Origin: Micavibrio sp. TMED27
GTDB lineage: Bacteria > Pseudomonadota > Alphaproteobacteria > Micavibrionales > Micavibrionaceae
Assembly (NCBI GenBank): GCA_002167715.1
Contig: NHCG01000010.1
Coordinates: 405,153 to 444,252, forward strand
Length of the DNA: 39,100 bases
Direction: 5' to 3'
Position numbers and translations under genes: made by a program. The notes under the pieces were generated by a model that saw only the letters and a list, made by a program, of their open reading frames with translations, made no database searches and had not been told where the DNA came from. Positions 17,332-25,175 of the stretch are shown here, piece after piece; within the stretch, counting starts at the first letter, position 1, and each line of letters opens with the position of its first letter.

Positions 17332-17341
17332 GAGCATTTTT

Positions 17342-18157
17342 ATGCATGCAAGACTCCCGACTTATTTCATCAGCCATGGCGGCGGGCCATGGCCATACAT
17401 GACTGGCAAGTTCCGCCATACGTTCGATGTGCTGGAAAAATCACTCGTCGATATGCGCGCTGAACTCCACGATAAGCCAAAAGCGATTCTGATCGTTTCT
17501 GGACACTGGGAAGAAAAAGGTTTTGTAATTTCGTCTGGCGCAAAACCAAGTATGGTCTATGACTATCACGGCTTCCCGGAATATCTCTATCATATTACCT
17601 ATAATGCTCCCGGCTCGCCAGAATTGGCGAACCATGTGCAACAGTTGCTCCAAGAAAAAGGAATAGAGGCGTCGCTTGATCCTGAACGTGGTTACGATCA
17701 CGGTACCTTCAGCATAATGAAGCCGCTTTATCCAGATGAGGATATTCCCGTGGTCCAGATTTCGTTAGATGCTAGCTATGATCCTGATCTGCATCTTAAT
17801 CTCGGCCGGGCGCTCGCCCCATTACGTGACGAAGGTATTTTAATTATCGGCAGTGGCCTTAGCTACCATAATTTGCCAGCCATGCGGGGCACTAGCGGTT
17901 ACGAGCCCTCACGTCATTTCGACGCATGGCTACAGGAGACTCTGGTTCATTCGCCATCAGATAAGCGCACAGCACGTTTGATCTCATGGGAGTTGGCCCC
18001 CGCCGCGCGTGAGGCCCATCCAACTGAAGATCACCTCATTCCGCTATTGGTGGTGGTTGGTGCTGCGGAAAATGAGCCGGGTGCCACGACCTATCATCAG
18101 AAAGATTTCGCAGGCGGACTTACGGCATCGAGTTTTCGCTTCGGACACGCCCCTTAA
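17342..18157 (+). CDS. Class III extradiol (LigB/4,5-DOPA-type) dioxygenase, island copy
   Basis: A 271-residue LigB-superfamily enzyme that would open catechol-type rings with a metal ion. Metal/active-site motifs visible are I-S-H-G-G-G near the N-terminus, S-G-H-W-E-E, Y-D-H-G-T-F and G-S-G-L-S-Y-H-N. Start ATG 17342 follows TAGGAG; an in-frame ATG 54 bases upstream lies inside yceI and is unlikely. A second, more distant member is at 25646. Catechols are products of quinone reduction, so coupling with azoR makes biochemical sense, though the substrate is unknown. Confidence 0.88.
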   Translation: MHARLPTYFISHGGGPWPYMTGKFRHTFDVLEKSLVDMRAELHDKPKAILIVSGHWEEKGFVISSGAKPSMVYDYHGFPEYLYHITYNAPGSPELANHVQQLLQEKGIEASLDPERGYDHGTFSIMKPLYPDEDIPVVQISLDASYDPDLHLNLGRALAPLRDEGILIIGSGLSYHNLPAMRGTSGYEPSRHFDAWLQETLVHSPSDKRTARLISWELAPAAREAHPTEDHLIPLLVVVGAAENEPGATTYHQKDFAGGLTASSFRFGHAP

Positions 18158-18239
18158 ATCCCCAATCACCCAGAGATCTACTAGAACAATAATACGTTCA
18201 AGACGATCATCCATCTGAAGAAAAACTGTTCATTCTGCT

Positions 18240-18482
18240 TTAGGGTGCGTAAAAAGAAGAAAGCATGCAGCAAAAGTAGAGAAAGAAAAGGCGTCTGATG
18301 ATGCGGTCTTGCCTGCATTATTTGTGCAGACACTAGAACTACTTAAACAGCATGGTCTGCTGAGAATTTCAGATATTCTTGAACATACTGAAGCGAACCC
18401 GAACACGCTTAAAGTGCGCTTGCGTGAGCTTGTATCCCCTCGCCACGGCAAAGCTCGTGCGACATGGTATTTTTTAGTTTAA
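18240..18482 (+). pseudogene. Remnant of a second fic gene (3' end only)
   Basis: Translation in one open frame gives the last 80 or so residues of a Fic protein very like 15290-15547: A-A-K-V-E-K-E-K-A-S-D-D and N-T-L-K-V-R-L-R-E-L-V-S are identical. About four in five aligned residues match by eye, with a four-codon deletion. The Fic catalytic part, start codon and promoter are missing, so it cannot make a Fic enzyme. Homology begins near 18240, directly after the redox cassette. The cassette is thus flanked by two diverged fic 3' ends. Confidence 0.78.
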
Positions 18483-18796
18483 GGAAAAAATCCTAGCCTA
18501 GTTTTTTAACGGTACAAAACTCGGCACAAAACTTTTGTGTGGCTTTTGTGCGAGTGATTTTTACATCTTATAAAAGAAACCTGATTTCGATATTTTGAAG
18601 ATAATTGCTTGGTTAGAGAGCGGTTCACAAAAAACCTGAAGAGCATGGCTTTTTTATAAAAGTCGTGTCATTCTTGCGTAAGTGTTTGTCCCTATTGCCG
18701 AAATGGGTGCGAATCAGCCGCACAAATACTCGCACATTGTTATGGCAATAGTTAAATTATCGTTTAAAATCAATATCTTATTAAATAGCCTTTTAA
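18483..18796. other. Non-coding right end of the island
   Basis: No gene is visible. It contains CACAAAA-C-TTTTGTG at 18525-18539 with a further TTTTGTGC at 18544-18551, and GCACAAATACTCGCACA at 18720-18736, resembling 342-357 beside the integrase. These could be integrase arm-type sites; the evidence is motif resemblance only. Confidence 0.35.
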
Positions 18797-18845
18797 GCTC
18801 ATAACCTGAAGGTCGCAGGTTCAAATCCTGCTCCCGCAACCAATT
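18797..18845 (+). repeat. attR: orphan 3' half of tRNA-fMet
   Basis: This is the 49-bp partner of 219-267. It starts in the anticodon loop and ends past CCA but lacks the whole 5' half, so it is not a working tRNA. Its T stem reads GCAGG/CCTGC. It is probably the original chromosomal 3' end displaced by integration. Confidence 0.88.
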
Positions 18846-18858
18846 AAAACAATAAGTT

Positions 18859-18884
18859 AGCCGCTTTTGAGCGGCTTTTCTTTT
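18859..18884 (+). terminator. Original chromosomal tRNA-fMet terminator
   Basis: AGCCGCT-TTTG-AGCGGCT forms a perfect 7-bp stem with TTTCTTTT after it. It lies 17 bases after the orphan CCA, at the same spacing class as the terminator at 283, and marks the chromosomal side of the right junction. Confidence 0.75.
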
Positions 18885-18964
18885 GGGTTGGTGCTAGTTA
18901 AGCTGTCGAAAGTGGTGGGTAGCAGGGGCGCTGTTAGTGTTGGCCCCTAGCTATATCGTATGTT

Positions 18965-19777
18965 TTAGTTTGTGGGCTTAATAAACTTTAGTGTCATACG
19001 GTCTGATTCACCAATGGCTAGGTATTTTTCATCATCTTTTTCTTTGGCACGAAGTGATGGGGGAAGTGACCATACGCCATCTTTATAATTTGCTGTATCT
19101 TTAGGGTTTGCGTTTATTTCTGATTTTTCTACCAGTTTAAAGCCAGCTTTTTCTGCGAGTTTGATCACATAATCTTCACGAACATAACCACTGAGTGCTC
19201 TTGGGGCTTGTTCTTTATCTGTTTTTGCACGATGTTCGACGACGCCAAGTATGCCGCCTGGTTTTAAGGCTTTGTAAAAGCTAGTAAAGGCGGCTTCACC
19301 GGAGTTGTCCGCCATCCAGTTATGAACATTACGGAATGTTAAGACGCGGTCTGCGCTACCATCTGGTGCGACTGGACCTACATGAGTTGGTGTATCCATG
19401 ACGGTGTAATGCACTTCACCATATAATTCTTTATTAGCGGTCATGGTCTTACTTTTCGCGTTGAGCCGTGGTGCATAAGAGCGTGCTGATTCATCTGAAA
19501 AAATTGCAAGGTATAGTGTGCCGGACTCTTTTAAATAAGGTCCAAGAATTTCAGTATACCAGCCGCCTCCAGGGTTTATTTCAACAACGGTATGCTCTGG
19601 TTTAATATCAAAAAATTTTAGTGTTTCGATGGGGTGGCGGAATGCATCTCTGGTTTTGTTTTCGCTAGATCTGTGGTCGCTGTTTACTATTGTTTGAAGT
19701 TTGCTTTCTGCATGTGATATGCCGGAAAAGGCAATTAAGCTTATGCATGCAGCTAATCCGATAAATTTACGCTTCAT
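18965..19777 (-). CDS. Exported SAM-methyltransferase-like protein (COG4798 type)
   Basis: 270 residues. An N-terminal signal peptide (M-K-R-K then a hydrophobic stretch to S-H-A, residue 23) is followed by a class I methyltransferase fold. The SAM-binding loop appears as V-V-E-I-N-P-G-G-G-W-Y, and L-K-P-G-G-I-L-G-V-V-E-H matches the motif after strand 4. Export of a SAM-dependent enzyme is odd, since SAM is cytoplasmic, yet this signal-bearing family is widespread in proteobacteria. Activity is unproven. It stands alone on the minus strand, divergent from the dehydrogenase operon; no good terminator is seen. Confidence 0.85.
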   Translation of the reverse strand: MKRKFIGLAACISLIAFSGISHAESKLQTIVNSDHRSSENKTRDAFRHPIETLKFFDIKPEHTVVEINPGGGWYTEILGPYLKESGTLYLAIFSDESARSYAPRLNAKSKTMTANKELYGEVHYTVMDTPTHVGPVAPDGSADRVLTFRNVHNWMADNSGEAAFTSFYKALKPGGILGVVEHRAKTDKEQAPRALSGYVREDYVIKLAEKAGFKLVEKSEINANPKDTANYKDGVWSLPPSLRAKEKDDEKYLAIGESDRMTLKFIKPTN

Positions 19778-19883
19778 ATGATTTTCTTTCTTTAAGGTGT
19801 TGTAATGAATTGGAAAATTTTATTTTTAAGCTACCACTGTGTGCAAAATTGATAAATAGAATGAACTTATTTACAGAGAATTA

Positions 19884-19931
19884 GGCAGGATATTAGGAGG
19901 ATTGGGCAGGATAAAGCATACTGGGCATACT
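19884..19931 (+). promoter_or_regulatory. Direct repeats upstream of the dehydrogenase operon
   Basis: GGCAGGATA occurs at 19884-19892 and 19905-19913, 21 bases apart, or two helical turns. GCATACT occurs at 19916-19922 and 19925-19931. Two half-sites 21 bp apart are the typical layout of AraC-family binding, and an AraC gene ends this gene cluster. A TATATT at 19931-19936 could be the -10 box. Confidence 0.4.
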
Positions 19932-20008
19932 ATATTACATTAGTAATTATATATAACAGTCGGGCGCGAAGAAAAGGCGCATAACTTTTTAAACATATGG
20001 AGATTAAA

Positions 20009-21064
20009 ATGAAAACTATTGGATACGCGGCTCATTCATCGGATGCACATATGGTTCCATATCATTTTGAACGCAGGGATCTGCGCAGAAATGATGTTGC
20101 GATTGAGATACTCTATAGCGGTGTTTGCCATTCTGATCTTCACACTGTTAATGGTGATTGGGGGCCTCAGCCATATCCGCTCGTGCCGGGGCATGAAATT
20201 GTAGGTCGTGTGATTGAGGTTGGTTCTGATGTTGAAAATTACAATGTGGGCGATAATGTTGCTGTTGGCTGTATGGTTGATAGCTGTCAGGACTGTGATC
20301 AGTGTCATAGCCATGAAGAGCAGTTTTGCCGTAATGGTATGACGCCAACATATGGTGCGCCAGACCGTATTTCAGGTGAAACGACACAAGGTGGATATTC
20401 TAAGCATATTATTGTGCGTGAAGAATTCGTGTTGAGCGTGCCAGATGCGCTTGATATTTCAAAGGCAGCGCCGATTTTATGTGCGGGCATTACTACATAT
20501 TCACCGCTTCGTTCTTGGAATGTGACAAAGGGAAGTCGTGTTGGTGTTATTGGTCTAGGCGGCCTAGGACATATGGCGGTTAAGCTTGCTGTCGCAATGG
20601 GGGCAGAGGTTACAGTTATTAGTCGTTCGAGTAATAAAGAAGAAGAGGCTAAGGCTATTGGTGCGAAAGGTATTCTTGTTTCTAAGGATGAGGATGCTAT
20701 GGACGCAGCGGCATCTTCGTTTGACTTTATTCTTGATACAGTGCCCGTGAAGCATGATGTCAGCGTTTATACGCCGTTACTGGATGTTGATGGTACATTA
20801 ACAATCGTAGGTCAAGTTGGTCCTATGGACGAATTTATGAGCTGGCCGCTTATTGGTGGGCGCCGCCGTGTTGCAGGCTCTTTGATTGGTGGCATTAAAG
20901 AAACTCAAGAGGTTTTGGATTTTTGTGCGGAACATAATATCCATCCCGAGTGTAAGATTATTAAACCTTCGGAAATTAATGATGCATTTGAGCATCTATC
21001 AAAAGGTGATGTCGCATACCGCTTTGTTATGGACATGTCTCAGTTAGCAGAAGACGCAGCATAA
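20009..21064 (+). CDS. Zinc-dependent NAD(P)H alcohol/aldehyde oxidoreductase (YahK/CAD type)
   Basis: A 351-residue medium-chain dehydrogenase of the cinnamyl-alcohol/YahK group, reducing aldehydes with NADPH. Catalytic zinc ligands: C40, H62 and E63 (in P-G-H-E). Structural zinc cysteines follow in C-x5-C-x2-C with E-E-Q-F-C. The nucleotide loop is G-L-G-G-L-G. I start at ATG 20009 because GGAG at 19999-20002 precedes it at good spacing; ATG 19997 would consume that ribosome binding site. First gene of a long same-strand series; its neighbour is a paralogue. Cytosolic. Confidence 0.9.
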   Translation: MKTIGYAAHSSDAHMVPYHFERRDLRRNDVAIEILYSGVCHSDLHTVNGDWGPQPYPLVPGHEIVGRVIEVGSDVENYNVGDNVAVGCMVDSCQDCDQCHSHEEQFCRNGMTPTYGAPDRISGETTQGGYSKHIIVREEFVLSVPDALDISKAAPILCAGITTYSPLRSWNVTKGSRVGVIGLGGLGHMAVKLAVAMGAEVTVISRSSNKEEEAKAIGAKGILVSKDEDAMDAAASSFDFILDTVPVKHDVSVYTPLLDVDGTLTIVGQVGPMDEFMSWPLIGGRRRVAGSLIGGIKETQEVLDFCAEHNIHPECKIIKPSEINDAFEHLSKGDVAYRFVMDMSQLAEDAA

Positions 21065-21080
21065 ACGAAAGGAAATCATC

Positions 21081-22292
21081 ATGTGTAGTAATTGTAATGA
21101 CCCAAGCCACAAGCCCGAGATAAAAGGTCTCGATCGTCGTAAATTCTTGGTTAACGGGGCAGGGATTGCCGCAGCCGCTGCTGCTACACCTATCTTGGGC
21201 GCGATGGCGCAAGGCACTGAGGCTCCATTTAATTCAGAGGATTTGAACGAAGTCACGGCGTATGGCGTGAGAAGTGCAACTGGTGCGTTTGAAAAAATGA
21301 CAATCAAGCGTCGTCAGCCACGTCCTGACGATGTCGTGATTGATATTCATTACGCTAGTATATGTCATTCTGATATTCATACAGTACGTGGTGATTGGGG
21401 GCCGGTTAAATATCCGATGGCGCCTGGCCATGAAATGACAGGCCGCGTTGTTGCGGTTGGTAGTAAGGTTACTAAGTTTAAAGTTGGTGATTTTGCAGGC
21501 GTTGGTTGCATGGTGAATTCATGTATGGAATGTGAAAACTGCCTGGATGATCGTGAGCAAAATTGCCTGAATGGTACAACGTTTACCTATGGCAGTGATG
21601 CGCCAGATGAGACAGCAGGCCAAACACAAGGCGGTTATTCTCAGAAGATTGTTGTACCTCAGCACTTTGCTGTGCGTATTCCACCGGGCGTAGATCTTGC
21701 TGCGACAACGCCGCTTCTATGTGCAGGGATTACAACATTCTCGCCGCTTCAACATTGGGACATTAAGCGTGGTCAGACGATTGGTGTTGTTGGTCTTGGT
21801 GGATTAGGGCACATGGCTTTGAAGCTTGGTGTGTCTAAGAAAGCCGATGTGGTCGTCTTTACGACTACTAAAAACAAGATTGCCGATGCTAAGAATATGG
21901 GCGCTAAGGATGCTGTACTTTGGAGTGATGAGGCAGGGATGCGCAAATATGTAGGCGCGTTGGATTGGATTATTTCTACTGTGCCTGTTGCCTATAACAT
22001 GGGGCCGTTTGTGAACCTTCTTAAGCTTGATAAAACGCTCGTGAATGTGGGAGCGATGGGCCCGATTGAAGGTGTTAGTGGTAATGCGTTGGTCTTTGGT
22101 CGCAAGAATATTTCAGGCTCATTGATTGGCGGCATGGCTGAGACACAAGAGGTCGTGGATTACTGCGCATCGCGTAACATTAAATCTGAAATTGAGATGA
22201 TCACACCTGATCAAATTACGGCGGCTTATGACCGTGTGGTTGGTAAGGATGTGCGTTACCGCTTTGTGATCGATATGAAAAAATCAGCATAA
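21081..22292 (+). CDS. Tat-exported zinc alcohol dehydrogenase paralogue
   Basis: 403 residues. The enzyme core (from about residue 55) closely resembles the gene before it, with C-H-S-D-I-H, G-H-E, four structural cysteines and G-L-G-G-L-G. It carries a 45-residue N-terminal extension with D-R-R-K-F-L-V and a following Ala-rich hydrophobic stretch, a twin-arginine signal cut near A-M-A-Q. An initial C-S-N-C precedes it. Tat export of a zinc and nucleotide dehydrogenase would place it folded in the periplasm, where free NAD(P)H is not expected, so it may be loaded before export or use another donor. It follows the first dehydrogenase by 16 bases with GAAAGGA upstream. Confidence 0.88.
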   Translation: MCSNCNDPSHKPEIKGLDRRKFLVNGAGIAAAAAATPILGAMAQGTEAPFNSEDLNEVTAYGVRSATGAFEKMTIKRRQPRPDDVVIDIHYASICHSDIHTVRGDWGPVKYPMAPGHEMTGRVVAVGSKVTKFKVGDFAGVGCMVNSCMECENCLDDREQNCLNGTTFTYGSDAPDETAGQTQGGYSQKIVVPQHFAVRIPPGVDLAATTPLLCAGITTFSPLQHWDIKRGQTIGVVGLGGLGHMALKLGVSKKADVVVFTTTKNKIADAKNMGAKDAVLWSDEAGMRKYVGALDWIISTVPVAYNMGPFVNLLKLDKTLVNVGAMGPIEGVSGNALVFGRKNISGSLIGGMAETQEVVDYCASRNIKSEIEMITPDQITAAYDRVVGKDVRYRFVIDMKKSA

Positions 22293-22307
22293 GATAAGGT
22301 ATTGATA

Positions 22308-23030
22308 ATGAAACCACTTAGATTTTTTACGCTCACACTACTAACGGGAGCTATAACTATGACATCGAATATACAAGCAAAAGCGCAAGAGGCTGAACGC
22401 TTAACGGTAGAGCAGCAGCATATTATCAGTGTGGCGGCTTATACCGCTAATGGCGATATTGACGCACTTAAGGCGGAGTTTTCAGAGGCATTGGGAGCTG
22501 GGCTCACCGTCAACGAGATCAAAGAAGTTTTGATCCAGATGTATGCTTACGCTGGCTTTCCGCGTAGCCTTAACGGTATTAACGCGTTTTTAGCGGTGCT
22601 GGACGACCGCAAAGAGCAAGGCATTGAAGATGTAATCGGTGATGATGCAACGCCCGTTCCTGCGGGTACGGATATGACGGCCTATGGTAATACTGTTCGT
22701 AATCAGCTTGCGAATGCTGATATGAGCGATAACCAAGCGGCCTTTGCGCAATTTGCGCCTGTGATTGATGAGTATCTAAAAAAGCACCTATTTGGTGAGA
22801 TTTTCTCTCGCGATGTATTGGACATCCAGCAGCGTGAGCTTGCCACACTGGGCGCGCTGGCCTCTATGGACGGTACGGCTGCTCAGCTTGGTGCGCATAT
22901 AAATTTTTCTTTGAATGTCGGAATTACGCAAGAGCAATTGAACGATTTCATTAAAGTTATCGAGCAAGAGCTTGGCGCTGAGAAAGCTGCAGAAGCCAAA
23001 GCGGTGCTAGACAAGATTACGGCTGAGTAA
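22308..23030 (+). CDS. Exported carboxymuconolactone decarboxylase-family protein (tandem CMD)
   Basis: 240 residues. After a signal peptide (to about Q-A-K-A, residue 26) there are two CMD-like helical repeats. The first has E-I-K-E-V-L-I-Q-M-Y-A-Y-A-G-F-P; the second has R-E-L-A-T-L-G-A-L-A-S-M-D-G. The C-x-x-C of the AhpD-type peroxidase subfamily is absent, so a peroxidase role is unlikely and the reaction is unknown. ATG 22308 is chosen over TTG 22302. It sits 15 bases after the Tat dehydrogenase and 11 before the cupin gene. Confidence 0.87.
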   Translation: MKPLRFFTLTLLTGAITMTSNIQAKAQEAERLTVEQQHIISVAAYTANGDIDALKAEFSEALGAGLTVNEIKEVLIQMYAYAGFPRSLNGINAFLAVLDDRKEQGIEDVIGDDATPVPAGTDMTAYGNTVRNQLANADMSDNQAAFAQFAPVIDEYLKKHLFGEIFSRDVLDIQQRELATLGALASMDGTAAQLGAHINFSLNVGITQEQLNDFIKVIEQELGAEKAAEAKAVLDKITAE

Positions 23031-23041
23031 AGGAGCATAAA

Positions 23042-23548
23042 ATGAAAAAACTATTTTTACTAACCACAGCAATACTTGCCCTAGGTGTACAAGGTGCCTA
23101 TGCGCAGGATGCTGAACAAGCGAAGGAGGAGAAAGCAATGGAACTTCGTAAATTTGATGAAGCTAAGGGCTTTGTTGGCCCTGAAGATTACTTCACCGGT
23201 GAAGTGAAAGTGGATGAGCCATTTTCATCAGGCGATGAATTTAAAGACTATCAAGGTGCGATGGTGCACTTTGAAGCAGGTGCCCGCACAGCGTGGCATA
23301 CGCACCCAAAGGGCCAGACGATTTATATCGTGTCTGGCGAAGGGCGCGCGCAAAGTGAAGGCGAGCCTGTACGTAAACTTTTGCCGGGCGATGTTGTGTG
23401 GTTCCCAGCGGATGAAAAGCATTGGCATGGCGCAGCACCGGGTAGTGCAATGTCCCATCTTGCGATCCAATCCGCGAATGAGGCGGGTGATGTCGTGACT
23501 TGGTTAGAGCAAGTTAGTGATGAAGACTACACACAAGAACCACAATAA
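23042..23548 (+). CDS. Exported small cupin, hydroxynitrile-lyase-like metal site
   Basis: 168 residues. A signal peptide (cut about A-Y-A-Q, residue 21) precedes a single cupin domain. Metal ligands seen are H86, H88, Q92 (W-H-T-H-P-K-G-Q) and H127 (K-H-W-H). Gln in place of the usual Glu matches bacterial manganese cupins of the GtHNL type, described as hydroxynitrile lyases, although natural function in such operons is unsettled. The pairing with a CMD-family protein and dehydrogenases recurs in proteobacteria as I recall. A good ribosome binding site, AAAGGAG, precedes the ATG. Confidence 0.87.
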   Translation: MKKLFLLTTAILALGVQGAYAQDAEQAKEEKAMELRKFDEAKGFVGPEDYFTGEVKVDEPFSSGDEFKDYQGAMVHFEAGARTAWHTHPKGQTIYIVSGEGRAQSEGEPVRKLLPGDVVWFPADEKHWHGAAPGSAMSHLAIQSANEAGDVVTWLEQVSDEDYTQEPQ

Positions 23549-23570
23549 AACTAAAATATAAGGATTTAAA

Positions 23571-24338
23571 ATGAAGTACGACTTTACTGGTAAAGTGGCG
23601 CTGGTTACTGGCGGCGCCGCAGGGATGGGCTTGGCCGCATCAAAGGCATATGCAGACGCAGGCGCGGCTGTAGCCGTGGCTGATATCAATCTTGAGGAAG
23701 CGCAGAAACTCGTCGATGAAATCACGGCTGATGGTGGAAAGGCCATTGCGATTAAATGTGATGTGGCTGATGAAGCGCAGGTCAAAGCGATGGTTGATCA
23801 AGTGATTGCTGAGTTCGGTCAGCTAGACATGGCCTTTAACAATGCGGGCATTCAAGCGCCAGGCGGCGCGACAGATGTGTCACACACCACAAAAGATATG
23901 TACGACCTTGTTGAAGGTATCAACCTGCGCGGTATCTGGAACTGCATGAAGTATGAGCTCATGCACATGCGTGAGCGCGGTACTGGTGCGATCGTGAATA
24001 ACTCCTCGGTTGGCGGCATTGTCGGTCTTCCAGGCCGTGCAATTTACCACGCGACTAAGCATGGCGTTATCGGCATGACTAAAAGTGCGGCGCTAGAGGT
24101 CGCGCAAGAAGGCATCCGCATTAATGCTATTTGTCCGGGCACGATTGAAACACCAATGGTGAAAGAGATGCTGGATAAAGAGCCGGAATTGATGAAGGAA
24201 CTTGCGAAGGTTCAGGTGATTGGCCGCCTTGGTCAGCCAGAAGAGATTGCCGCGGCGGTTATGTGGCTCAGCAGTGATGAGGCTAGCTTTGTCATTGGGC
24301 ATTCACTTGTTCTGGATGGCGGGTTTACGGTGCACTAA
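23571..24338 (+). CDS. Short-chain dehydrogenase/reductase (glucose-dehydrogenase-like)
   Basis: A 255-residue classical SDR. The cofactor loop is T-G-G-A-A-G-M-G (residues 14-21), followed by D-I-N at the end of strand 2, suggesting NAD(H) preference. The structural N-N-A-G, catalytic Ser in N-N-S-S-V and Y-H-A-T-K (Tyr, Lys) are all present, with P-G-x-I-x-T-P near the C-terminus. No signal peptide, so cytosolic, unlike the three genes before it. It is 22 bases after the cupin. Substrate cannot be told from sequence. Confidence 0.9.
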   Translation: MKYDFTGKVALVTGGAAGMGLAASKAYADAGAAVAVADINLEEAQKLVDEITADGGKAIAIKCDVADEAQVKAMVDQVIAEFGQLDMAFNNAGIQAPGGATDVSHTTKDMYDLVEGINLRGIWNCMKYELMHMRERGTGAIVNNSSVGGIVGLPGRAIYHATKHGVIGMTKSAALEVAQEGIRINAICPGTIETPMVKEMLDKEPELMKELAKVQVIGRLGQPEEIAAAVMWLSSDEASFVIGHSLVLDGGFTVH

Positions 24339-24394
24339 ACGTAAACCTAGCGCTTGATACTACCGCGATACGCTTTAGGTAAGTGTTAGTATCA
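24322..24394 (+). other. Two consecutive stem-loops between the SDR genes
   Basis: GGTTTACG/CGTAAACC (24322-24329 and 24340-24347) spans the stop codon of the first SDR. TGATACTA/TAGTATCA (24355-24362 and 24387-24394) follows. Neither has a U-tract, so they are not ordinary terminators. They could process the mRNA or set expression steps between the two SDR genes. Confidence 0.35.
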
Positions 24395-24413
24395 TTAACA
24401 AAAGGATAGAAGA

Positions 24414-25175
24414 ATGGCTGAACAAAAAGTAGTAATTGTAACAGGTGCAGGATCGGGCATGGGCGCAGCTACGGCAAAGCGCTTTGCAAAAGACGGGTAT
24501 AAAGTCGTTATAAATGGACGCACACAATCCAAGCTGCAGAAGGTGGCGGATGAGATCGGCGGTGATGAAGTGCTTATCGTGGCTGGTGATATTTCAAACC
24601 CTGAGGATGCGGCCAATATTGTTCAGCAAACGATCGACAGCTTTGGCCGTTTGGATGTGCTTGTGAATAATGCGGCGATTGCCATCTTTAGTGCGATCGA
24701 AGACCTCTCTCTTGAGGATTGGAATAAGCAATTATCGATCAATACAACTGGCCCATTTTTGATGATTAAAAATGCCATTTCGCATCTGGAAAAAAGCAAA
24801 GGCTCGATTGTAAATGTTTCCTCGGTCTCTGGTCTTGGTGGGGATTGGAACGGGTTTGCGTACGATGCAACCAAGGGGGCTGTCAATATAATGACACAAG
24901 CTTTGGCACTTGATTTTGCCGCAAAAGGCGTTCGAGTAAATGCTGTCGCACCCAGCTTGACGGACACTGATATGGCAGCAATGGTCACACAGGATCCGGA
25001 AACGCTGGAAAAGTTTAAAACACGTATCGCCATGAAGCGTGTAGGTCAACCAGAAGAGGTTGCTGACGTGATCGCGTTTTTGGCGAGTCATGATGCGCGA
25101 TTTGTTACAGGTACAATTTTACCCGTTGATGGTGGATTAAGTGCTTCAAACGGTCAGCCGAACATGAGTGAGTAA
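24414..25175 (+). CDS. Short-chain dehydrogenase/reductase
   Basis: A 253-residue classical SDR with T-G-A-G-S-G-M-G (cofactor loop), N-N-A-A, the catalytic Ser in V-S-S-V-S and Y-D-A-T-K. An N-G-R-T at the end of strand 2 suggests NADPH preference, in contrast to its neighbour. AAAGGATAG precedes ATG 24414. The stop overlaps the next gene by 8 bases. Only moderately similar to the preceding SDR, so not a recent duplicate. Cytosolic; substrate unknown, presumably a carbonyl compound handled by the operon. Confidence 0.9.
   Translation: MAEQKVVIVTGAGSGMGAATAKRFAKDGYKVVINGRTQSKLQKVADEIGGDEVLIVAGDISNPEDAANIVQQTIDSFGRLDVLVNNAAIAIFSAIEDLSLEDWNKQLSINTTGPFLMIKNAISHLEKSKGSIVNVSSVSGLGGDWNGFAYDATKGAVNIMTQALALDFAAKGVRVNAVAPSLTDTDMAAMVTQDPETLEKFKTRIAMKRVGQPEEVADVIAFLASHDARFVTGTILPVDGGLSASNGQPNMSE

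Noticed and set aside
16804-17337. 177-codon minus-strand frame opposite yceI
   Set aside because: Shadow of yceI; the plus-strand product has a signal peptide and family motifs.
18674-18684. TTGCGTAAGTG on the plus strand, like the nic region of the oriT at 12088
   Set aside because: The match stops before GCGC, no hairpin precedes it and no relaxase gene is near; probably chance or a decayed site.
18924-18948. AGGGGC/GCCCCT hairpin after the minus-strand methyltransferase-like gene
   Set aside because: No U-tract follows on the minus strand and the loop is long; not supportable as a terminator.
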